From positions 1-55,180 of the forward strand of contig NZ_PABT01000045.1 in NCBI RefSeq assembly GCF_002699205.1: 55,180 bases of DNA, in the 5' to 3' direction. A program made the translations under genes and the position numbers. Of the stretch, positions 38,383-46,434 are shown piece by piece (positions within the stretch are counted from its first letter, which is position 1; each line of letters opens with the position of its first letter). The notes under the pieces are model-generated. The model saw only the letters and a program-made list of their open reading frames with translations, was not told the DNA's origin and did not search any database. This stretch comes from Allomuricauda sp. (GTDB lineage Bacteria > Bacteroidota > Bacteroidia > Flavobacteriales > Flavobacteriaceae).

Positions 38383-38467
38383 CGGAGGAAGAGGGATTCG
38401 AACCCCCGGAGGTGTGACCCTCAACAGTTTTCAAGACTGCCGCATTCGACCACTCTGCCATTCCTCC
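38383..38467 (-). tRNA. tRNA-Ser(UGA)
   Basis: An 85-base class II tRNA on the minus strand. The acceptor arm GGAGGAA pairs with TTCCTCC, the D arm has GCAGAGTGGTCGAATGC, the anticodon loop CTTGAAA carries TGA, and a long variable arm follows (GTTGAGGGTCACACCTCC region). The T loop is GGTTCGAATCC and the discriminator base is G. CCA is not encoded. Confidence 0.95.
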
Positions 38468-38609
38468 TAAGCGGGTGCAAATATAGAAAGCTTTTTTTTA
38501 TCCCAAAAGACTTTTTAATTTATTGTTGGTTTATAAGATTTATATCCTTAATTAATCTGCAAATTCCAAAGATCACAAAAATCAGTGTGTTCGTTCAAAA
38601 CATTGGTTA

Positions 38610-38617
38610 TACCTTTG
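38610..38617 (+). promoter_or_regulatory. -7 promoter box directly before the second TSUP gene
   Basis: A perfect TACCTTTG ending four bases before the ATG at 38622, the same spacing as before the TlpA gene at 24577. It suggests a leaderless message. Confidence 0.45.
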
Positions 38618-38621
38618 TACT

Positions 38622-39374
38622 ATGCTAGAATGGTACCACTATTTGCTCTTGGTGGCTGTAGGTTTTGCAGTTGGATTTATTAACACTGTTGCAGGAGGTG
38701 GTTCCCTGTTATCCTTGCCCACACTTATATTTTTAGGATTGCCGCCCGCTGTGGCAAATGGCACCAATAGGGTCGCTATTGTCATTCAGACCGCCATGGC
38801 AACGGCAGGGTTTAAAAGTAAGGGCATCAGCACATATCCTTTTAATATTTATCTGGGAATCGCTGCCTTTTTGGGAGCCATTATCGGGGCATACATTGCC
38901 GTGGATATTGATGGTGAAACCTTTAACAGAATCTTGGCCGTAGTGATGCTGGCGGTGGTGCTTATCATCATTTTCAAACCCAAAATGAGGGTAGGGGACT
39001 TACAGGAACGCCTCACGGGAAAATACCTGTGGATTGCTTTGATCGTATTCTTCTTTTTTGGGATTTATGGTGGTTTTATCAATGCGGGTCTCGGATTTTT
39101 AATGATGTTGTTCACGCATTTTTATAATCGAATGAATTTGGTGAGGTCCAATGCGACCAAAGTTGTAGTGGTAATGATATATATGATAGCTGCATTGGCC
39201 GTATTTGCATATAATGATAAAGTGGATTGGAAATTAGGGCTCGTGCTTGCCATGGGGAATGGCTCCGGCGCATGGTTCGCCAGTAGGTTCTCCGTTAATA
39301 AGGGGGACGGGTTTATAAAAACATTTTTAGTGATTGCCGTAATTCTTATGGCCATCAAACTATGGTTCTTTTAA
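38622..39374 (+). CDS. TSUP (TauE/SafE) family permease, second copy
   Basis: A protein of 250 residues with about eight hydrophobic segments and TSUP motifs FINTVAGGGSLLSLP and GGFINAGLGFLMML. It belongs to a different branch from the operon-linked copy at 36181: the first repeat reads NTVAGGGS against SSVGFGGGSS. It is probably an anion exporter of unknown substrate. It stands 12 bases before the aminotransferase gene and may be co-transcribed with it. Confidence 0.88.
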   Translation: MLEWYHYLLLVAVGFAVGFINTVAGGGSLLSLPTLIFLGLPPAVANGTNRVAIVIQTAMATAGFKSKGISTYPFNIYLGIAAFLGAIIGAYIAVDIDGETFNRILAVVMLAVVLIIIFKPKMRVGDLQERLTGKYLWIALIVFFFFGIYGGFINAGLGFLMMLFTHFYNRMNLVRSNATKVVVVMIYMIAALAVFAYNDKVDWKLGLVLAMGNGSGAWFASRFSVNKGDGFIKTFLVIAVILMAIKLWFF

Positions 39375-39386
39375 AATAAGATTAGT

Positions 39387-40580
39387 ATGCCAGGATTTGA
39401 ACTTTTTGGAGACAAGGAAAGAAAAGAAGTACAAGACGTCATGGATTCCGGGGTGTTGATGCGCTACGGGTTTGATGCTATGCGAAATGGACATTGGAAA
39501 ACCAAGGAGATGGAAACTGCTTTGGCAGAAAGAATGCAGACCAAATATGCCCATGCCGTAAGCAGTGGAACCGCAGCCCTGACCGTTGCCTTGGCAAGTG
39601 CGGGTATTGGGGCAGGGGATGAGGTGATTATGCCCACTTTTACATTTGTGGCCAGTTTTGAATCTATTTTGACATTGGGAGCAGTACCCGTTTTGGTGGA
39701 TGTTGATGATACATTGACATTGAAACCGGAAGCCGTTGAAAAAGCCATTACCACAAAGACCAAAGTGGTGATGCCCGTGCACATGTGCGGCTCCATGGCC
39801 AATTTGGATGCGTTGAAAGCCATTTGTGATCAATATGGATTGTTGTTGTTGGAAGATGCCTGTCAAGCCATCGGGGGCAGTTATAAGGGCAAACCATTGG
39901 GCAGTATTGGTGATTTGGGATGTTTTTCATTTGATTATGTAAAGACGATTACCTGTGGGGAAGGTGGCGCGATAATTACCAATAATGAAACGTATTATGA
40001 ACATGCCCATAAATACTCCGATCATGGGCACGACCATATCGGAAACGACAGAGGGGCCGAAGAACACCCTTTTTTAGGATATAATTTCCGTATTTCTGAG
40101 CTGAACTCAGCAATTGGGGTGGCCCAACTTTCTCGTTTGGATGAGTTTATTGCCATTCAAAAAAGAAACTATGGCATATTGAGAGTAGCATTGTCCAGCA
40201 TTCCCGAGGTGGTTTTTAGAAGTGTACCCGATGGGGGAGAGGAGAACTATTCGTTTCTGAGTTTTTTCCTTCCTACGGAAAACTTGGCCCAAAAGGCACA
40301 TCAAGCTTTGAGTGATGAAGGGGTTGATGGATGTTTTTATTGGTACGACAACAATTGGCACTATTATAAAAAATGGGAGCATTTGACCAATTTGAAGTCT
40401 TTGGGAAATCTTCCAAAAGATGTAAAGGAATCTATGCCTGACTACAGCAAAGCTGATTTCTCCGAATCCGATAAATGGATATCCAGAAACATCTCCTGTT
40501 TGATCAAATTGGGTTGGTCAGAGGAAGAGGTTGCCGAACGCGCCAAGAAAATGGTGGAAGCCATTAAATTATCTTTATAG
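39387..40580 (+). CDS. DegT/DnrJ/EryC1/StrS family PLP aminotransferase
   Basis: A protein of 397 residues. It has SSGTAALTVALASAGIGAGDEVIMP, EDACQAIGGSYKGKPLGS, and the PLP lysine in FDYVKTITCGEGGAI (about Lys186). The family aminates keto-sugars for surface polysaccharides or antibiotics. No sugar pathway genes are adjacent, so the substrate is open. An unusual His/Asp-rich stretch (SDHGHDHIGNDRGAEEHP) replaces the usual short loop after the lysine. Confidence 0.9.
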   Translation: MPGFELFGDKERKEVQDVMDSGVLMRYGFDAMRNGHWKTKEMETALAERMQTKYAHAVSSGTAALTVALASAGIGAGDEVIMPTFTFVASFESILTLGAVPVLVDVDDTLTLKPEAVEKAITTKTKVVMPVHMCGSMANLDALKAICDQYGLLLLEDACQAIGGSYKGKPLGSIGDLGCFSFDYVKTITCGEGGAIITNNETYYEHAHKYSDHGHDHIGNDRGAEEHPFLGYNFRISELNSAIGVAQLSRLDEFIAIQKRNYGILRVALSSIPEVVFRSVPDGGEENYSFLSFFLPTENLAQKAHQALSDEGVDGCFYWYDNNWHYYKKWEHLTNLKSLGNLPKDVKESMPDYSKADFSESDKWISRNISCLIKLGWSEEEVAERAKKMVEAIKLSL

Positions 40581-40604
40581 ACCTTAGAATGGAATTGGAT
40601 TCAT

Positions 40605-40810
40605 GAGCTGCCATCCTGAGTGTAGTCGAAGGAGCGGTCGAGAAATCTTTTCTAGGTTGAACCGTGAATTAGTAGGTACATTCTCACGAATTGGCACTAA
40701 TAGGCTTTTGCTCTTTGCTTTTTTTGATGAGATTTCTTAATCAATGCTTTGCATTTCATATCAAAAGGACAGCAGCATTTGTCATTCTGAACATAGTGAA
40801 TAATCTGTTT
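40605..40810. repeat. Region with REP-like extragenic elements
   Basis: CATCCTGAGTGTAGTCGAAGG at about 40612-40632 and GTCATTCTGAACATAGTGAA at 40781-40800 are of the dispersed extragenic type common in Bacteroidota. GAGAAATC and GATTTCT lie in inverted orientation between them. The rest of the gap up to 40995 shows no gene. Confidence 0.55.
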
Positions 40811-40995
40811 TGAGTAAAACGGTAAAGTGTTGATGAAAAAGGGTGTAAAGTTTTGATACGAATAATTTAATTGCTAATTAAACTGAACCTTTTTTAAATC
40901 GCAGGTTTCACATAAGATTTCTATTGCCAAATAAAACCACAGGAGAAAAACGGCATATATCTACCGGTGGCTTGAATGACTATAAAAACAATTGT

Positions 40996-42846
40996 TTACG
41001 GACAGAGATTAAATTGCATGTCAAAACCTGAAATACTCCAAGAATTATCATTTATGAGGACACCTAAAGCATAATCCGCACCCATTCCACAAACGATAAT
41101 GTCTTGCATACCTAAAGAAATACTGGTTGGCCCCTCGTTTTGATCAACAAAATTAGCCCATCCAACGAGTGTTGCGTTCGAATTTGGAGGTGTCATACCA
41201 GAATTATCGAACATGTTTTCCATCGTTTCAATGCTTCCTATAGTCCAACTGCCTAAATCTTGATCGAAGTCGGCGGCATTTTTGAACATATTGCTCATAT
41301 CAGTAACTTGCCCCACAACCCAGTTGCTAACATCTCCATTAAAGGAGTTAGCGTTATTGAACAAAGATTTCATGTTAGTTACATTGTCAACATTCCAATT
41401 GGTCAGGTCGGGGCTACCTATAGATTGACAGCCCTTAAACATAGATTGCATGGTTTCAATTTGGGATAAATCCGGTATATCTGTTGCATTATAAACCATA
41501 TTGATACATGAGCTAAACATGTTGTCCATCCTTTTCCATTCCATATTTCCCCATTGATCTAAGGTTACCAATTTATCTACGTTTTCCAAAGTATTCGCAG
41601 GATTAAGATAGCTTTCACACGTGCGCATGGCAGGGAAAACTCCGTTGATAGCAACTTTATAAACACCCTCTAAATCATAGGTATGACTCAAATTGTCATT
41701 ATTTAGTATTACGTTTTCGTTTACTTCTTCAATAGTACCATCACCCCAAGCGATGGTAAAATCATAAACTAGGTCAGGATCCAATCCAATATTAATTGTT
41801 TGCTCATTAGCATCTGTTTCCCATGTCGTCACAAATGAAGTAGGATTATCTGCAAGGGTAATTTCTTCAACATCTTCAACAGCAATGGTTACTGAAATAT
41901 CGGCTCCAAGATTCCCATCGGTCACGCTAATTTTGATAATGTGCTCTGTTTTGGTTTCAAAATCAAGGGTTTGATTGTCTGCAAGACTTATTTTACCATC
42001 TTCCGTGATTTCAAATCGTTCATTATCGTTTTCTGAAATACTGTAATTTAAAACATCGTTCTCTGGATCATTAGCTGTTGCTACCCCAATAATTACGGTA
42101 TCATCAATGTCCTCAGGCACTTCAAATTGTAATTCTGTTTCGGTTACCGGTGCTTCGTTTACATTTTGAACCTTAACAGTAATTATACTTTCCGCACTAA
42201 GATTACCGTCCGATACTTGAACTGTAATGTTATGCTCTTGGGTTGTTTCAAAATCCAAATTACCTCCTTCAACCAAACTAATCTCGCCATTTTCTGAAAT
42301 TGCAAACAGTTCAGACTCATCCTCCAAGAGTAAAAAAGTTAACTCATCTTCCTCGGAATCTTCCGCAACTATATTGGCGAAGCCATATGTAGCTTCAATA
42401 TCTTCTTTAACCTCAAAGGATTGGTTGTCTAGTTGAGGGGCCGTGTTCTCTGGCTCGACTATAGTTACATTTATTGTAATTGAAGCAGATGCGTCTTCTT
42501 TCCCGTCTGTAACGGATACCGTAATTTTATGTGATTCCGCAGTCTCAAAGTCAAGTGTTTGGTCTGTGTTTAGGCTCAATGCCCCTGCATCGGTAATCTC
42601 GAAGAGCTGATTATCGTTGGCCGTAATACTAAAAACAAGCTTGTCATCTTCCTTATCTCCAGCCTTTACCATTCCGATAGTTTGAGTGTCTGGAATAGTT
42701 TCAGCCACAGTAAAGCTTTGGTTGTCGATTATAGGAGCGGTATTCATTGCTTTTGAATCGGGTGTAGGATTATCGTCTTTCCCACAAGACCAAATAAGCG
42801 ACAGTGTAATCGTCATTATTGCGATTCCACGTATTAGGTTTTTCAT
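40996..42846 (-). CDS. Lipoprotein with three cadherin-like repeats and BspA/DUF285 repeats
   Basis: A protein of 616 residues with a signal peptide and lipobox (LSLIWSC). Three tandem cadherin-like repeats of ~95 residues follow, each ending LDFET...H.I.V.VTDG. Next is a PKD-like strand region (IAWGDGTIEE ... YDLEGVYKVAINGVFP), then 26-residue BspA-type repeats with MxxMFxxxxxFNxDxSNW (for example NMKSLFNNANSFNGDVSNW). It is acidic and probably calcium-binding, and may be a surface adhesin. There is no type IX sorting domain at the end. The start at 42846 gives the normal signal length. Confidence 0.85.
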   Translation of the reverse strand: MKNLIRGIAIMTITLSLIWSCGKDDNPTPDSKAMNTAPIIDNQSFTVAETIPDTQTIGMVKAGDKEDDKLVFSITANDNQLFEITDAGALSLNTDQTLDFETAESHKITVSVTDGKEDASASITINVTIVEPENTAPQLDNQSFEVKEDIEATYGFANIVAEDSEEDELTFLLLEDESELFAISENGEISLVEGGNLDFETTQEHNITVQVSDGNLSAESIITVKVQNVNEAPVTETELQFEVPEDIDDTVIIGVATANDPENDVLNYSISENDNERFEITEDGKISLADNQTLDFETKTEHIIKISVTDGNLGADISVTIAVEDVEEITLADNPTSFVTTWETDANEQTINIGLDPDLVYDFTIAWGDGTIEEVNENVILNNDNLSHTYDLEGVYKVAINGVFPAMRTCESYLNPANTLENVDKLVTLDQWGNMEWKRMDNMFSSCINMVYNATDIPDLSQIETMQSMFKGCQSIGSPDLTNWNVDNVTNMKSLFNNANSFNGDVSNWVVGQVTDMSNMFKNAADFDQDLGSWTIGSIETMENMFDNSGMTPPNSNATLVGWANFVDQNEGPTSISLGMQDIIVCGMGADYALGVLINDNSWSISGFDMQFNLCP

Positions 42847-43035
42847 AACTCTTGTTTCTATCAATTAAACAAGATGTCGATTTAATGGGAGATTATTGGA
42901 CACGATCTTATGGATAAGCGGTATAAATTGATGGATGCCCTTTTTGGGTTGATAGGTTTTTGTAATCAGAAGCTTATTGACTATAAATCAAAGGAGTGAA
43001 AAGGTACCGATGTTGTTTTGAATTCAGTGAACAAT

Positions 43036-43099
43036 CTTCCCACCCTGAACTTGATTCTGGGCCTCACTAAACATGGATTCTTGTCTTGGTAGGAATGAC
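43036..43099. repeat. Decayed REP-like element
   Basis: CCACCCTGAACTTGATTCTGG followed by GGTAGGAATGAC resembles the arms of the palindrome at 22431-22511 but with several changes. The remaining ~230 bases between 42847 and 43143 show no gene. Confidence 0.4.
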
Positions 43100-43143
43100 T
43101 GAGCAACAAAAAATTATACTTGAATTTGATTTGAGCTTTTCTA

Positions 43144-44283
43144 TCAATAGTTCACATACTCGACAATCTCAAGACCATATCCCACCATGCCCACACGACG
43201 GGTTTGACCGGAATTGGTCAACAAACGAATCTTGGAAATATTGAGGTCATGGAGAATTTGCGCACCAATACCAAAATCCTTATTGTCCATTTCAATTTTG
43301 GGCGCTTTATTAATGCCCTCACTCTGTAGTTTTTTAAATTCGGACAACCTGGCCAACAAATTCATGGATTGATTTTCTTGACTTATGAAAATCATGGCAC
43401 TTTTTTCTTCCGCATTCAACGCATCGAACATGCGCTGTAAAGTTTCATCGGGATTGTTGGTCAAAGTGCCCAACATATCATTGTTCACCAAGGTGGAATT
43501 AATTCGGGTCAATACCGGCTCCCCGCTTTTCCAATTTCCTTTGAGCAAAGCAATATGCACTTGGTCATTTGTGGTCTGTTTGTAGGCTCGTAACCTGAAT
43601 TTTCCAAAGCGGGTATTGATGTCAAATGATTCCTTCAGTTCGATTAGACTATCGTGTTCCATACGGTAGGCGATCAAATCCTCAATGGAAACTATTTTAA
43701 GGTCAAACTTTTTGGCCACTTCAAGGAGTTGGGGCAGTCTGGCCATTGTGCCATCTTCGTTCATTATCTCTACAATCACCCCTGCAGGCTCCAATCCTGC
43801 CAATCGCGCAAAATCAATGGCTGCTTCTGTATGCCCTGTACGACGAAGAACACCACCTTCTTTGGCAATCAATGGAAAAATATGCCCAGGCCTTGCCAGT
43901 TCATGGGGCTTTGTAGCTTTATCCGTAAGCGCCAGAACAGTTTTTGCTCTGTCAGCTGCGGAAATACCAGTGGTTACACCATTGCCCCTTAAATCGACTG
44001 AAACCGTAAAGGCGGTCTCCAATGGGTCGGTATTATGATTTACCATTTTATGGAGTCCTAAATCTTTGCATCGGCCCTCGGTAAGGGGAACGCAAATAAG
44101 TCCACGGCCATGGGTGGCCATAAAATTAACTGTCTCGGGGGTAATTAATTCAGCAGCGGCTAAAAAATCACCCTCGTTTTCCCTGTTTTCATCATCCACC
44201 ACAATAATTACCTTACCTTCTCTAATATCGGCAATGGCATCTTCAATGGCGTTTAGTTGTACTTTTTTGTCCTTGGTGATCAT
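43144..44283 (-). CDS. ribB: 3,4-dihydroxy-2-butanone-4-phosphate synthase with degenerate GTP cyclohydrolase II domain (RibBX type)
   Basis: A protein of 379 residues with the RibBA layout. The N-terminal DHBP synthase domain (~1-205) is intact: DDENRENEGDF, ATHGRGLICVP, GHIFPL and RRTGHTEAA. It makes the four-carbon unit of riboflavin. The C-terminal GTP cyclohydrolase II-like domain has lost all three zinc cysteines: the CxTGDVFGSxRCDC motif reads STLVNNDMLGTLTNN. Only the final GIGAQILHDLNISKIRLLTN is recognisable. A true RibA must come from elsewhere. The start overlaps the lptF stop by four bases. Confidence 0.92.
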   Translation of the reverse strand: MITKDKKVQLNAIEDAIADIREGKVIIVVDDENRENEGDFLAAAELITPETVNFMATHGRGLICVPLTEGRCKDLGLHKMVNHNTDPLETAFTVSVDLRGNGVTTGISAADRAKTVLALTDKATKPHELARPGHIFPLIAKEGGVLRRTGHTEAAIDFARLAGLEPAGVIVEIMNEDGTMARLPQLLEVAKKFDLKIVSIEDLIAYRMEHDSLIELKESFDINTRFGKFRLRAYKQTTNDQVHIALLKGNWKSGEPVLTRINSTLVNNDMLGTLTNNPDETLQRMFDALNAEEKSAMIFISQENQSMNLLARLSEFKKLQSEGINKAPKIEMDNKDFGIGAQILHDLNISKIRLLTNSGQTRRVGMVGYGLEIVEYVNY

Positions 44284-45779
44284 TGTTCCTCAGCTTCTTT
44301 TTCTTTCTTTTTAAAAATCGATTTGATACGGTCTATAAAATATCCAAATCCTACTAATCCTTTATCTGCAGTGGCCCTTCTGGTGAGGGATATACCCAAC
44401 GGTAACATGATCAATGTAGGCAACCATGCCCCAATGGCAGGGTGAATGTTCCCTTCCTTGGCATAGTTTCCGGCAAATACGCCAATAAAATAATAGGTCA
44501 AAAACAGAATTATGGCAACAACCATCGGCAACCCCAATCCACCTTTACGGATTATTGCGCCCAAAGGTGCCCCCACAAAGAACAGGACAATGCACGAAAG
44601 TGCAAGTGCGTACTTTTGATGTAGGGATAAAATATGACTGTTATAGAACTTGTACCTGCTCTGTAGTTCGTTCTTTTTGGACTTTACGGTGTTCAAGATG
44701 CTGGAAACCTCGTTCTGGGCCTTTTTCATCACCTGGATTTGTTCCCAATTCTCCAAACTTTCCATAAAATCGTCTATGGTTTTTATGGAGTCCAATTTAC
44801 TCTCTTCAGACTTTTCAGGTTCAATGAGCTGTAGGTTTCTCTGGGTACTGTCTCTTACCGGTTGGGCAGGAAAAGCCCCCATTCTGTTGACCACGTTCTT
44901 GGAAAACGCTTCTACTTTTTCTAGATTGTTTTCGCGAAGGGAGTCAATATCCTTGATGAGCCGGCCAACGTTTTTCATCTTGTTGGTCGTTATATTTTGG
45001 TCTTCTTCCAAATCCTGTTCGTTGAGCTCCGAAATATCGATATTGATGGTATAGGTCTCAAAATTTGACTTGGCAAAAGGATGCTTTCTGCGTTCTTTCG
45101 GGTCTTTTGGCATCAAATCCTCATAGTAGTTCCCATCTTTCAAAACCAATTGAATGATATCCGATGCTTCACTACTGATCAATTCGCCCGATTTGGCCTT
45201 GATCACCGTATTGTTTATGTTCTGGTCTGTTTTTTTATGGATGATGACATTCTCCAAAAAGCGATCTTGCTCCCCATGTTTTTTGTCCACTTTGATGTTC
45301 ATTCCGTCTCCGGTTCCTTCAAAATCACTGAAAACCCCTTCGGTAATGGCCGCAGCGGGTTTTACCTTGGCAATATTTCGCCTTAGGTTGAACATTTTTT
45401 GTTCCGATTTAGGAATCACATCATTTGCAAAAAAGAAGGTGACCAAACCAAGGAACAGTACAAATACGATTAGACTGCGCATACCACGTTGCAATGATAT
45501 ACCGGACGCTTTCATGGCGGCGAACTCGTAGTTTTCCGCAAAAGTACCAAAGGTAAGGATAGAGGAGAGGAGTACCGTAAGCGGTAGCACCTTGTCCACA
45601 AGGGTTGGGATAAAGTAAAAAATAAACTTGCCAATAATGACCATGCCCAGTCCTTTTCCTGCCAAATCATCTATGAAAAGCCATATTCCCTGAAAAATGA
45701 ATATGACGATCAAAATGAAAAAGGAACTGAAGAAGTTGTAAAGAAATCTTCTTAGTATATACTGATCAAGTATTTTCAA
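44280..45779 (-). CDS. LptF/LptG family permease (lipopolysaccharide export)
   Basis: A YjgP/YjgQ-family protein of 499 residues: an N-terminal MKILDQYILRRFL helix start, three membrane helices, a long periplasmic domain (~130-390), then three more helices. It pairs with LptB to extract lipopolysaccharide from the inner membrane. It is longer than the ~360-residue proteobacterial proteins because of a charged insertion before the last helices, usual in Bacteroidota. The start is TTG at 45779, three bases after the lolA stop; no ATG is available. Confidence 0.9.
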   Translation of the reverse strand: MKILDQYILRRFLYNFFSSFFILIVIFIFQGIWLFIDDLAGKGLGMVIIGKFIFYFIPTLVDKVLPLTVLLSSILTFGTFAENYEFAAMKASGISLQRGMRSLIVFVLFLGLVTFFFANDVIPKSEQKMFNLRRNIAKVKPAAAITEGVFSDFEGTGDGMNIKVDKKHGEQDRFLENVIIHKKTDQNINNTVIKAKSGELISSEASDIIQLVLKDGNYYEDLMPKDPKERRKHPFAKSNFETYTINIDISELNEQDLEEDQNITTNKMKNVGRLIKDIDSLRENNLEKVEAFSKNVVNRMGAFPAQPVRDSTQRNLQLIEPEKSEESKLDSIKTIDDFMESLENWEQIQVMKKAQNEVSSILNTVKSKKNELQSRYKFYNSHILSLHQKYALALSCIVLFFVGAPLGAIIRKGGLGLPMVVAIILFLTYYFIGVFAGNYAKEGNIHPAIGAWLPTLIMLPLGISLTRRATADKGLVGFGYFIDRIKSIFKKKEKEAEEQ

Positions 45780-45782
45780 TGC

Positions 45783-46430
45783 CTAGTTTCTTATGATATA
45801 GTACCCTTTGTCCTCGTACTTTTTCTCGTCAAAGGTAAAAAGAGTGCTTGAAATGGGCTGATTGGTTTTGAAAGAATTAACGGTAATGGTGGTTTTTGTG
45901 CCATTGTTTCCGGTTTGGATCAGCTTATAAATATGTTTGGTCTGCGTATCTATGCCCAATAGTACGGATTTGATCTCGGTATTGGAATCAATGGGGATCA
46001 ATTTTACATATTGTATTTTTCTGCCTCCTACATTTTGAAGAATGTCCCATTGGTAGTTATGTCCGGTTTTGTAGAACGTCAACATTTTGGATGGGCTCAC
46101 GTTGTCATTGTCTTCGTTGACATCCTCAATGGTGACTTCTTCGTTTTCGGGAACCACGGTGTACACTTTGTTGCCATCGTACAATTGTTTGGCCCCAAAA
46201 TAGTTGAGCAGGTATTTTTCACCGTCCAAGGTCACGTTGCCATTGGTCTCTTGTTTTAAGTTGGCCTCGGTGTTTTCGAGAGTGGACTGAAAATCAATAT
46301 AAATATTGTCATAGCTCTGCACTTTGTTGTACACTTCGTCCAAAAGTGCTTTGGCCTTGTCGGAGCTCTGGCCGTAGGAAAAAAGTCCAATGGTGAACAA
46401 TGCTATAAATAGGATTCTTTTCTTGATCAT
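45783..46430 (-). CDS. lolA: Outer membrane lipoprotein carrier LolA
   Basis: A protein of 215 residues with a signal peptide (MIKKRILFIALFTIGLFSYG) and the LolA-like half-barrel pattern: NIYIDFQSTLENTEANLKQETNGNV, GAKQLYDGNKVYTVVPENEEV and MLTFYKTGHNYQWD. It carries lipoproteins across the periplasm. ATG at 46430 lies four bases after the ftsK stop; an alternative ATG at 46448 overlaps ftsK and adds six residues. It fits the envelope theme of the operon together with the LptF gene. Confidence 0.9.
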   Translation of the reverse strand: MIKKRILFIALFTIGLFSYGQSSDKAKALLDEVYNKVQSYDNIYIDFQSTLENTEANLKQETNGNVTLDGEKYLLNYFGAKQLYDGNKVYTVVPENEEVTIEDVNEDNDNVSPSKMLTFYKTGHNYQWDILQNVGGRKIQYVKLIPIDSNTEIKSVLLGIDTQTKHIYKLIQTGNNGTKTTITVNSFKTNQPISSTLFTFDEKKYEDKGYYIIRN

Positions 46431-46434
46431 GATT

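Noticed and set aside
38380..38628. An 82-codon plus-strand frame beginning MRRKRDSNPRRC
   Set aside because: It reads antisense through tRNA-Ser, a well-known false gene.
38383..40580. Integrated genomic island starting at tRNA-Ser
   Set aside because: No integrase, transposase or other mobility gene is seen on either side within the window.
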